Origin: Intoshia linei
Taxonomy: Eukaryota; Orthonectida; Rhopaluridae
NCBI GenBank assembly: GCA_001642005.1
Contig: LWCA01000428.1
Location: 1 to 27,700 of the forward strand
DNA: 27,700 nt
Direction: 5' to 3'
Shown: positions 1 through 9,401 of the stretch, in pieces
How positions within the stretch are numbered: the first letter of the stretch is position 1
Layout of the letters: each line of letters begins with the position of its first letter
The notes under the pieces: model-generated
What the model was told of the DNA's origin: nothing
Seen by the model: only the letters and a program-made list of their open reading frames with translations
Databases searched by the model: none
Made by a program: the position numbers and the translations under genes

Positions 1-1
1 T

Positions 2-250
2 GATATTTTAATCTATGGTAAGTCAACTGAAGAACACGATAACTCATTGAAATTAGTGTTAGATAAGATCAAATCACATAATGTTATTTTAAACCCAAAA
101 AAATGTAGCTTACGCCAGAAAGAATAGGTCGTACTATGTATGGTTTTAAATAAGGACGAATATTGTGCTGACGATGAAAAAATTAAAGCATTGAGAGAAT
201 TATCTGTTCCAACAAATATATCTAAGCTGTGAAGCTTAGCTATGTGGATG
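2..250 (+). pseudogene. Reverse transcriptase C-terminal part, disrupted
   Basis: Reading from base 2 gives DILIYGKSTEEHDNSLKL, the segment right after the YxDD active-site region of gypsy-type RT, followed by NPKKCSL and a stretch matching the 'KI.ALRELSVPTNISKL' connection to RNase H. A TAG at 125-127 and a TGA at 230-232 interrupt the frame. The sequence then loses similarity for about 100 bases, with tandem 'acatac/catactcat' low-complexity DNA. Confidence 0.8.
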
Positions 251-393
251 CTATGAATAGCCATTCATAGCACATACTCATACATACATACATATATAGC
301 ATATACTCATTACTCAAAATTTTTGATCAATTTGTATTTCTTTATATGATCTTACTCATAAAAATGAGATGTTTGAATGGACTACGAAACATT

Positions 394-899
394 AAAAAGT
401 ATTTGATGAAGTAAAAGATAAAATCTCACAAGTTATACTCTTTACATTTGATCCCGACGCTGAAACAATTGTACAAGTTGATGATTCCAATGAGGGTATT
501 GGAGCAGTTTTAATACAAAAACAGAAGGGAAATGAAGTAACATTAGCATTTTATTCCTCACGTTTATCCCAAACTGAAGTAAATTATTCCACTGGGGAAA
601 AAGAGACATTGGCTTGTGTTATGGCAATTAAGAAATGTCATAGATATGTATATGGCCGTAGGATAACCCTTAGAATGGATCATTTACCATTGATATTCTT
701 ATTAAAAAATGTGACGAAAGAGCATGCAGCTGCAAGAATAAAGAGATGGGCTGTATTTTTACGTGAATATACATATAAACTTGAGCACGTGAAAGGCAAA
801 CATAACGAAATTGCAGATTGTCTATCACGGCTGCCAGGAAATATGGAAACAGAAAGAATTGATATTAAGTATGTTCACATGATTTCTAATCCACCATAA
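394..899 (+). pseudogene. Gypsy-type RNase H fragment (open frame)
   Basis: The frame is open from just after a TAA (391-393) to the stop at 897-899. It contains VDDSNEGIGAVLIQKQ (first catalytic Asp), AFYSSRLSQTEVNYS, EKETLACVMAIKKCHRY (catalytic Glu), the DHLPL motif (normally TDHKPL) and KHNEIADCLSR (last catalytic Asp). These are the conserved blocks of RNase H in Ty3/gypsy pol. The ATG at 609 is internal to the domain and is not a real start. It is in a different frame from the upstream RT piece, so a frameshift or deletion lies between them. Confidence 0.88.
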
Positions 900-1073
900 T
901 TAAGTATAAATGAAATTAATGAAGCAAGGGAAACTAATAAATTGTTAAATTAAATTATAAAATACATTTTAACACGGTGGCCATCAAAAGAACAGTTGTC
1001 ATTAAAAGAAATGAAATTCTATCATATCCGCAATGAATTATGGACACAAAATAATAGATTGATGAGGGGTGAA

Positions 1074-1551
1074 AATTGAATTGTATTACCTGAAATATTA
1101 TATGAGAAATGCATAAGCTTGGCTCATTTTTATCATATGGGTAAAACCAAAACTAAACGTTGTTTGAGAAAATATTTGTGGTTTCCATCTATGAATAAAT
1201 TAATAGACAAAGAAATTGATAAATGTTGGCCATGTGCAACAAGTGATAAGATTATAAAAACTCAAATTCCCTGAAGGCCCTTGGGAACTATTAGGTATAG
1301 ATATTGTAGGCCCAAGGTCGTTTACTCAGGAAGAAAAAAAATTTAATATAACTCTCATTGACCATTATTCAAAATGGACGGAATTTATGTTGGTTGAAGA
1401 AGTCACTACGAACAATATTATACAATTTTTAGAAACTGTTTTCTCCCGTGAAGGTTTACCCGACAGTATTATATCGGATAACGAATCACAATTTAAGTCT
1501 GAACAATGGAAATCGTTTTTAAATTACAATGGAATTAAACCAAGGATGTAA
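1074..1551 (+). pseudogene. Integrase fragment (HHCC zinc finger plus start of catalytic core)
   Basis: The zinc-binding region reads LAHFYHMGKTKTKRCLRKY followed by CWPCA, giving the H-x3-H...C-x2-C pattern. After a stop and frameshift near 1265-1275 the core resumes with ELLGIDIVGP (first Asp), IDHYSKWTEF and ISDNESQFKSEQW (second Asp). Gypsy integrases usually have SDNGxQF, so the Gly is replaced here. The frame ends at TAA 1549-1551, before the catalytic Glu; chromodomain and 3' LTR are missing. Confidence 0.85.
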
Positions 1552-2161
1552 TGTCCTAGTTACATTTTGTATATAATTTAATATAGTTAATTATTAAAAT
1601 AAAGTTTCATCAAAGTCTTGCATTTGATAAATTAAGGATATTGCAAATAGTATTGATAATTATTATTTAAAAACGGTTACTAAATATAAAGTTCAGTTGC
1701 TATAGTCAAATTAAATTCAAAAATTTTATAATAGCAAAACTAACAATTGTATTGGTTCAATACATCAAAGTTTAATTGAACTAAAAAATACAAAATTATT
1801 AATACAGAAAATAACTATAGTTATTACATAAATATTTGTTTATTTATATTTTCATAGTTCTGCGCGTTGTTATTTAGTTACACTGCCGTTGTTATAATGA
1901 TATCTATAGATATAGTTCAGCGTGTTCAACATAATATTTTAGGCAGCACCATTGTTGAATTTAAATTTTATTTCATTTACGTAAATTTGAACAAATCTTA
2001 AAAGGTATATTTTATTTAATGTATGCGTGAACAAAATGAGATTTTTCATTGAATTAATTACAGTCTTCGACTATAATTAATCATTACTATCTAAAAATGT
2101 TATGTACGCGTGTAATAGTGTTAACTGAAATTGAAATGTGATTTGATGATGATGATTGTAG
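1552..2161. other. Spacer with probable 5' region of the CNBP-like gene
   Basis: AT-rich DNA with no supportable ORF. The last bases (attgtag just before the ATG at 2162) could be a 3' splice site for a 5'-UTR intron, or simply untranslated leader. No promoter motif can be named with confidence. Confidence 0.5.
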
Positions 2162-2997
2162 ATGAGCTGCTATCATTGTGGACAGACAGGACATTATGCT
2201 AGAAATTGTGATTCCGGTGAATCGAAAGATTATCGGTCTAATGGAAGGGGTAACCGTGGAAATGATCGTGATGGTAGTTTTAATGATGAATTTTATGAGT
2301 CATTAAACTTTGAGTTACGTTATGTTGCGCAACTAAGTGATATGGCTTTTTTTGACTATGACTAAATTTATTCTTTAGATCGAAATGTTTGTTACAATTG
2401 CCAAGGTACCGGTCATATGGCAAGAGATTGTACTGAAGACCCAAAATGTCGAAAATGCGGAGAAGGACACCAGTCCAAAGAATGTACCAATAAACATAGT
2501 CGAGGAGGTCGAGATGGCGGATATTCAAGTAATTATTATTTACTACAGATATTATATTAAATAGGAGAACCCAGAGGAAATGTAGAATGTTACAGATGCC
2601 ACAAACAAGGTCACATTTCACGTGATTGCACTGAGGCAGATGGTATAATATATTATAATATTAGTTAAGTTTTAATTTAGGTGGCCGTGGTGGAGATCGC
2701 GGTGGTCGTAGTGGCGGTTATGAACGAAGAGATAGAGATAGGAGCGATGTAGTGTGCTATAGATGCAACGAATCTGGACACATTTCACGTGACTGTTCTA
2801 ACGGACAAAATGGATGCTTTAAGTAAATTTTTATTATTATTAATAATATATTTATTAGATGCGGAGAGGAAGGACACAAATCTTACGAATGCCCATCAAG
2901 AAATAGAGATAGAGACAGAACTAGTAGAGATCGAGATAGTGTACAATGTTATAAGTGTCAGGGCTTTGGGCATTATCAGAGAGAATGCACAGCCTAA
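2162..2997 (+). CDS. CNBP/Gis2-type CCHC zinc-knuckle nucleic-acid-binding protein
   Basis: Exons are about 2162-2273, 2379-2528, 2565-2642, 2681-2822 and 2859-2997, with introns of 105, 36, 38 and 36 nt, all GT...AG; the frame stays open to TAA 2995-2997. The product has seven zinc knuckles: CYHCGQTGHYARNC, CYNCQGTGHMARDC, CRKCGEGHQSKEC, CYRCHKQGHISRDC, CYRCNESGHISRDC, CFKCGEEGHKSYEC and CYKCQGFGHYQREC. Arg/Gly-rich linkers follow knuckles 1, 3 and 4. Seven CCHC knuckles with an RG-rich linker after the first is the layout of animal CNBP, a single-stranded nucleic-acid-binding protein acting in mRNA translation and transcription. Knuckle 3 has CX2CX3HX4C, one residue short. The first donor is uncertain: gt at 2250 is also in phase. 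An AATAAA at 3181-3186 may be the polyadenylation signal. Confidence 0.93.
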
Positions 2998-3904
2998 ATT
3001 AGAAAAATATATGTTTAACTCCATAGATAATTACAACATGTATTATAAATTCGACTATAAACTTTATTTTTCAAAACAAGGCATTCATTCTATCATCGCC
3101 TTGTCATTCCGACAACTGTTTTCCTTATTCCATATCAATTTGTTTCATCGATTTAAAATCTTTTATATATTTTTCAATGAAATAAAAAATTTTTATTTTA
3201 CACTTCGATATATATAGATCAATATCTTTTTTTTTCACTGAATTATTTTTCATTCTAAAAATTATGTAGGCCACCATAAACCTACGTTTCCTAAATGCAG
3301 GTTAGCGAAAAGAATTATGTATAAACGAATATCCTTTAGTATCAATATTTATAGTAAAAAAACTGAATTTATATTTTTTGGTCTGTTATTCGTTGTTATG
3401 CATTATTTTTTGTTTAAAATACGAGTCTTCAGTTTAAGCTAGTAAAATGAACTTTATAAAATGGCACTTTTGGTCAAATTTTAAGAAGTCGTGACATGTC
3501 TTAGTTAATAACAGTAATTTACACTACAAATTATGAATTTCAAAAATCTAATTTAACCTTAAGGTAAATTCCACAGTAAATCTTAAAAAATTTAAGTGAA
3601 TTTAGTTGTAAACAGTGAATCCCGAAGTAACACTGTCCGACAAAATTAACGTTTTTTTTTGACTTGGATATAATTATAATGGTATTATAGATAATTTCAG
3701 GGTAAACAAAATAATATAACTCTTATATGAATCGCTCAACTATTTGAAATAATCAGGTAATAGCTTTGTTGCTATAGGCAAACTAATAATTTAATTATTT
3801 TTATAAGTAGCTTAATTACACTAATTTTAAAATATAAAGAATCGTTTAGGATACAATTAATCGAAAAATAGAAGACGTCTTAAATTATTTATTATTATTT
3901 TAAC
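2998..3904. other. 3' flank of CNBP-like gene and spacer
   Basis: AT-rich DNA without a supportable coding region. It includes the likely CNBP 3' UTR up to about 3200. I see no RNA gene or recognisable transposon terminus here. Confidence 0.5.
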
Positions 3905-4435
3905 TTATATAAAAGGCAACGCGATTTTTGTTTGTGTGTGTGTTAAGCTTTATTTATACTATATTAAATTTCAATTTCTTAATTTCACATCTTACGGATC
4001 AAAAACACCAATTCTCCCTCTTTTTGAAAATCAAACAAGTTGGAGAATTTAAATTAATATATACGCTGATGCGGCTTTTAAAATCATAAACATTATCATA
4101 AATTTAAATTTAAAAAAATTATATCTTCAAAGCCAAAACCACAAATTCCCCGTTTTTTTTTTTTGAAAACTTTTGAAAAAGTTTTATTCTGATAGAGCTT
4201 ATTCCAGTTAATATACATACAAAATTTCAACATCAGAAATCTACGCATTCCCGGTGAAAAATAATTATCAACAATATATTATCAACCAATATTTTTTAAA
4301 TATTGCGAAATTTTAAATAATCAAAAATTGAAAATATAAATATTGATTTAACGATTTAAAAAAAAATTTGGATTGTACGTTTACACATTTCCAATAAAGA
4401 CATATGGGTGAAAATCAATATAATTCATTTGTTCG
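3905..4435 (+). repeat. Left inverted arm of foldback element
   Basis: It runs in the same orientation as the 20528-20955 copy. It lacks the segment around 'aggtggtagagttgtatc' that the right arm and the 20528 copy share, so it carries an internal deletion of about 190 bp relative to them. Confidence 0.75.
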
Positions 4436-5574
4436 GAATTTTTTTTTTGCTTTAATTTAACAATAATATTAGTTTACGCAGTAACTGCTAGTTTAAGAAA
4501 TTATAGTGTCAATTTAATAAAGTTATAGCTAAAAATCGACATAACTACTGCTTAAAGTGTTACTGCTCATTTAAGTAAAATGTTACTGCTAGTTTAAATG
4601 TATCCCTTTTTTAAACTTTGTAAAATAATTATGGTCTCAAAGCGTTGTTTTTTTTTAAATGAGTATTTTTACTTTATACTTTAAACTTTAAAAACGCCAT
4701 CAAAGCTTCTCATAAAATTACCTGCCTTATTCGAATATTACCCTTGAAAATCCAAGTTACCTCGTTATGAAATAGAAAGATTTTTACATGTAAATTCATC
4801 ATCACAAAGTATATTATAGTCTCATAATATAACAGTAATAATAGTATTAATTTTTTAATAAAATTTTTTAATAGATTTATTTTAAATAATATATTAAAGT
4901 TCTATTATAGGACCAAAAAATTGTTATGTGGACCACGTTGAGAATAACTGATATAGAATCTTTATTATACATGAATAAAAATGTTGCCAAAATTTTAGTA
5001 AGTGCATTTTTTCTGTATACTCGGTAAATTGAATTTTATTTAAATTAAGAATATTTAAGTAAAGCGACCAGCAGTACATTATTTAACAACATCTAAAAAT
5101 TTACCAAACTTTAGTAAACACGTACTATTACTAGCAAAATAATTTTAATATTAACATTTAATACACATTTTTACATACCAAACTTTAAGTACAAAACTGA
5201 TTTTTATTTACTTTTTCGTCTAAAATAAAATTTTACGTAAAGATAGAGAAGCTTAGAGAGACCGTACGTAAAGAAAGTGTATTGTAGTGACAAATTGTTC
5301 TACCTTTCGATTTTTATGCAATGCATTATATGTATACAATTTATATAAATATTGAAATACATTATCGTCAAAATTATGAATTATTATCTTAAACTATTCT
5401 CTAATATTAAATAATTATATTTAGATAATAAGAAAAAAATTGGAGAATCAAATATAAATATAAATGACGGTAAAATAATTCATTCAAATTTATACAACAC
5501 ACTAATTTAATGTACAATATACTCAAATATAATACTGTATACAGTGAATTGTGTCATAATATTCCAATAATAAT

Positions 5575-6400
5575 TATGTATTGGAAATTACGTTAATCTT
5601 TTTTGAAAATTTAGCAATTTTTGGTGCCTCCTTATTGATTTTTTCTTTATTGAAAATGTATAGGCGTTTAATGCACATTTTTTTTAAAATTCTAGGATCA
5701 ATATTTACATTTTCAATTTTTATTTTACAAATCTGTAATCGAAATATTTGAAAAATATTGGTTCATAATATATTAAAAATTATTTTTCATTGGAAATGCG
5801 TAGATTTCTGGGATTGAAATTTTGTATTTATATCAACTGGAATAAGCTCTACAGAATAATTTTTTTTAAAGGTTAAACTTTTGTATTTATATCAACTGGA
5901 ATAAGCTCTATCAGAATAATTTTTTTTTTTAAATTTCTGACCATTAATTATTTCATTTTTTTTGTATAAAATATTTCGGAAAAAAATATGAATACTAAAA
6001 TGCTTTTTTGACCGTGAAGTCGTCACTTATTTAGATTGAAATTTTTTATGTGTGTTAACATGATACAACTCTACCACCTGTAAATTTTAAAAAAGGAGAA
6101 GGGAATTTGTGGTTTTGGCCCTGAAGATATTTTTTTAAATTTATGATAATGTTTATGATTTAAAATCCGTATCATCATATATATTTTTTTATATTCTCCA
6201 AGTCGTTTGATTTTCAAAAAAAATGCAATTTGGGTTTTTGACCCGTAAGGTGTGAGTTTGGGAGGTTGAAATGTATCTTATTATCACCCCGGAAAAAACT
6301 GTAATTGAAATGTGACTTTATAAAATTCTAAGACTGGTAGTTATTGAAATAAAGTGGATTACACACACACTTAAACAAATATTGCGTAGCATATTATATA
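5575..6400 (-). repeat. Right inverted arm of foldback element
   Basis: Reverse-complement relative of 3905-4435 and of 20528-20955. It contains a direct duplication (5821-5867 and 5880-5928, period 59 bp) carrying 'tatcaactggaataagctct' twice. Its terminal about 85 bp (ccggaaaaaactgtaattg ... acacacacac) recurs nearly unchanged at 22860-22955. Confidence 0.75.
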
Positions 6401-6911
6401 TGTAAGGATGTATGTTATAAAACCATGCTAAAATATTTAGAATTTAATTTATAAATATTAAATATAAATATTAATAATAGATGAATTATATTATTACTTT
6501 ATAACATATTAATGAATATATAAATTAGGGTGTCCATTTTTTTTATTATTAAAATCTATTTTGCATGTGGGTGCCTTTTTTGATTTTTACCCTTTATTAC
6601 TCAAAAGAATTAAATCGGTTAATATTTACCCCCTCAAATGTAATTATTGAAATTCATACAAAAATGTAAGGATACATTTAAAATATAACTTTATTTTATA
6701 TATAATTAGATTTGATTTTGTTTTTATGGATATTTATGTTAGTAATTCCAGTGATTTATCATGCTTTGTGCACCATTTTGTTTTTTTAAATTCATTTCTA
6801 GCCTATTTATTTTGGTTTTCAAAGATGCTTGAATTTCCCATAATTAACCTCTAAAACTATATATAAAGTTTATTATTAACTCAAAATTAATTTCATAATT
6901 GTGACCCAAAA
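6401..6911. other. Spacer, 5' flank of the 6912 gene
   Basis: AT-rich DNA with no ORF or repeat that I can support. A short inverted repeat AGCTTAT/ATAAGCT at about 6941-6957 overlaps the first donor site of the next gene. Confidence 0.4.
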
Positions 6912-9369
6912 ATGTTTTTCGGTTGTGTGATTTTGTTTATAGCTTATAGTATAAGCTATAAGCCTTATACATTATACATTATATACATTATGTATGTATT
7001 ATATAATATTTAGTGATCGATGTAATCAAAAATTCCACAAATAAGAATATTTTAAATATAACTTCAATAAAAAATGTTGTCAGTATAATAAACAACACAA
7101 ATGTGAAAACCGAAAAGGATATTATTATTTGGTATTTAAAAAAAAATTATTTCCCTTCAAATATCCAGAAAAATGATACTATTGTCATTAAGCCATCCAA
7201 ACATACAAATAACGAAACTACAAACAAAAAAAATGTTCAACAGACTAATAATAAGATTAATACCAATATTTATATGATTACTAAAATAAAAAACCATATT
7301 GAAGATTTCCGATTAGGTATGTTTACTTTTAGAGTTTAACTAACCATTTTATTTGATTATATTTATGATTATTTATTGATATTGAACTATTATTAGATTT
7401 TATTTGATTTTTTTCAATTCATATGGTATCATAGTTACAATAAATAGAAATTATTATGTATTAATTATTTTTTTTAGTTTAAGGGGTACCAACTGCGAAG
7501 TATGTTGAGAACCGCTGGTTTAGGGCATACGAACATTTGAAATACTTGACTAATAATGACAAGTAATGCTGCAGCCCAAATAAAAATCAACTTTTAACCA
7601 TTTGAGGAATATTCGTTATTTTAAATTGAGATTTGATATAAAATTTAAAGCAAGCTATGTGTAATTGCATTGTATTTATTACACCCCACGTCATTTTTGC
7701 ACTAATGTATGCTTTGTGGGTACTTTAATGTATTAAAGCTAAATTACAGAAGAAATGCGAAGCCAATAAATTTGATATTTTTTACTTAAATAATTATTTA
7801 AATAATAAGTTAATTATAATTAACTATCGCACAGTATTTTGTGATATTCAAATTTGTCGATATTATCTATAGCACAGGCTTTTGCGATTTCATAATTTAT
7901 TGATATTATTCATCGCACGAGTATGTGGGATGGATCCTCAAAGAGTTAATAACATTTTTCAAAAATATTTTTTTCACGTTTTTGGGTTGCAATTTATGAT
8001 CGTGCTTATGATTTTAAAAACGATCATAGAGTTTATGTTTTATAAAGTGTTAGGACCTTTTTAATATATAAAAAAAGGGTGGTTTGGGGTTATGACTATG
8101 AAGTTGTAAATTTCTAAGGATGAGATTTAAAACTATGGTAATTACTTTCAAACGCGTTCCACAATATATGTTTTTTTAAATTTTATGGTTGATTTTATTT
8201 TTAAAAAAAGATAAAATTGGGTTTTTGACCCTGAAGGTCACAATTTTGGAAAATCAATTTATGATAGTGCACCACTCTTGGAAAATTGTATTAGCAATTG
8301 GGATTTTTAAAAAATAGTAATTTGTGGTTTTGGCCCAGAAGATATACCGTTTTGAAATTAAAATGTATGATAATGTTCATGATTTTAAAATCTATCAGAG
8401 TCTACGTTATTTTAATTTCTAGGATTTGTTTGATTTTTAAAAAAATGGATAATGGTGGTTTTTTACCTTGAAGGACTCAATTTCTGAAATTGAAATATGC
8501 CCTAAAACCTCACCCTCGAAAAACTTAGTTTTAATTTGTATTTGTTGAAATTCTAGGACTCTTTATAAGTTAGGATTGGAGCAAATTCTCGAAAAATAAT
8601 TAAATAGGTGAGATGTGATGTTTATTAGACATGATATCTCCTTTTATGTATTGAATTGAAGTTGTATCATTTCTAAAAGATACACAGTTTTTTGGTGTTA
8701 TCTCATACATGTAGTTGATTGAAAATTTATCTTACAGCCATCATAGCGACAGTATATTGTGACTTCTGTCTTTTGGCAAGGTATTTGTCATTGCATAGTA
8801 ATGTTTCTGTTATTAGACATCTTTTATATATTTAAATTTTAAATTAATATAAATACTCCATTGATAGATACTGTTCAGTTTTAACGGGGTTATGTTACCA
8901 TATTCTACTGTACAATTGATCGAGGTCACAAATAACCATCAAAAAAATATTTTTTAATCGTCTAATATGAAAATTTTTTGTTTTCTGAAAAAAAATTAAT
9001 TAATAACTATTAATTATATACATGTATATAATATATTTTAATATAATTTTTTTATTATTGAACCAATTTCAGAAACATTATACATACAACATGCTGTATG
9101 GGTCTGTGTATTTGAAAGAATATTATCCACTAATCTTTAATATCAAATTAAAATACAATAATATAGGTTCCATTTTATCAATTATTATGGTTTCAATTTT
9201 TCTGATAATTGTAGCAGTTGGCACATGTATAATGCTAAAAAAGAGCCATACTTTGAATGGAATGGCATTACGCATAAATGAAAACGAAACTGCGTATTCT
9301 CCACTAATCGATATTAGCAGTGATAATCAAAATGATAATATGTATAAAAAGTTTAATACCCTGTTATAA
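6912..9369 (+). CDS. Small type I membrane glycoprotein, LysM-like ectodomain (not recognised)
   Basis: Three-exon model: 6912-6948, 7014-7316, 9167-9369; both introns are phase 1, and the sum of 543 nt gives 180 residues plus stop. Residues 1-13 (MFFGCVILFIAYM) look like a short signal peptide. The Lys/Asn-rich ectodomain (about 14-113) has five N-glycosylation sequons (NST, NIT, NNT, NDT, NET). Within it VVSIINN...DIIIWYLKKN...IQKNDTIVIKP fits a LysM pattern (helix, helix with Asn, final strand). TM helix is about 115-137, then a 43-residue tail with KK at the membrane face and YSPLIDISSDN. Architecture resembles the minus-strand genes at 21503, 23400 and 26352. Intron 2 (1850 nt) contains repeat DNA. 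Its stop lies 32 bp from the stop of the PTK7-like gene on the other strand. Function unknown; LysM assignment is tentative. Confidence 0.68.
7470..7516. repeat. Possible solo hAT transposon terminus
   Basis: The sequence ends in ttgagaaccgctg (7504-7516) after 'aaggggtaccaactgcgaag', a form common at hAT right ends, whose complement starts CAGCGGTTCTCAA. No partner left end or target duplication was found in the surrounding intron. Confidence 0.4.
7950..8590 (-). repeat. Diverged copy of the foldback-arm repeat, inside intron 2 of the 6912 gene
   Basis: It shares 'gggtttttgaccctgaagg', 'atttgtggttttggccc', 'tgataatgttcatgatttt' and 'tttgtttgattttt' with 6090-6260, in the same orientation as the right arm. 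The phrase recurs at about 8040-8110, 8215-8240 and 8455-8480, so the repeat seems built from older internal units of roughly 120-250 bp. The small ORF at 7882-8064 overlaps it and is not a gene. Confidence 0.65.
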
Positions 9370-9401
9370 TTATACATTTTAATTAGTGGTTTTTTCTTTT
9401 G

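Larger units (their letters stand above)
1..1551 (+). mobile_element. Ty3/gypsy-type LTR retrotransposon remnant (pol only, truncated both sides)
   Basis: Three pol segments follow in the order expected of the Ty3/gypsy class: end of reverse transcriptase (about 2-250), RNase H (about 394-896) and integrase (about 1074-1548). They lie in different frames and are broken by stops, so the copy is dead. The window edge cuts the 5' side. The 3' side stops inside the integrase core, before the final catalytic Glu. No LTR, primer-binding site or polypurine tract is visible, so this is an old fragment. The pol order RT-RNaseH-IN separates it from Ty1/copia. Confidence 0.9.
3905..6400. mobile_element. 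Foldback-type repeat element with long divergent inverted arms
   Basis: About 3905-4435 and 5575-6400 are divergent inverted copies of the same sequence. The outermost bases pair: left tatataaaaggcaacgcg, right (complement) tatataatatgctacgca, each followed by a (GT)n-like tract. Shared landmarks going inward are 'aaatcataaacattatcat', 'aaaaccacaaattccc', 'attctgatagagcttattcc' and 'aaatctacgcatt'. The right arm has about 190 extra bp plus a 59-bp internal duplication. The middle (4436-5574) has no ORF. This suggests a non-autonomous foldback or long-TIR element. Superfamily is unknown and I could not identify a target-site duplication. Confidence 0.75.

Noticed and set aside
13-264. Minus-strand ORF of 83 codons
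   Set aside because: Antisense shadow of the reverse-transcriptase remnant, which reads well on the + strand.
2280-2621. Minus-strand ORF of 113 codons
   Set aside because: Antisense to CNBP-like exons 2-3, whose zinc knuckles clearly lie on the + strand.
2789-3217. Plus-strand ORF of 142 codons
   Set aside because: Shifted frame over CNBP-like exons 4-5; it reads through an intron and destroys the zinc knuckles.
7882-8064. Plus-strand ORF of 60 codons
   Set aside because: Overlaps the dispersed repeat in an intron; no splice support.
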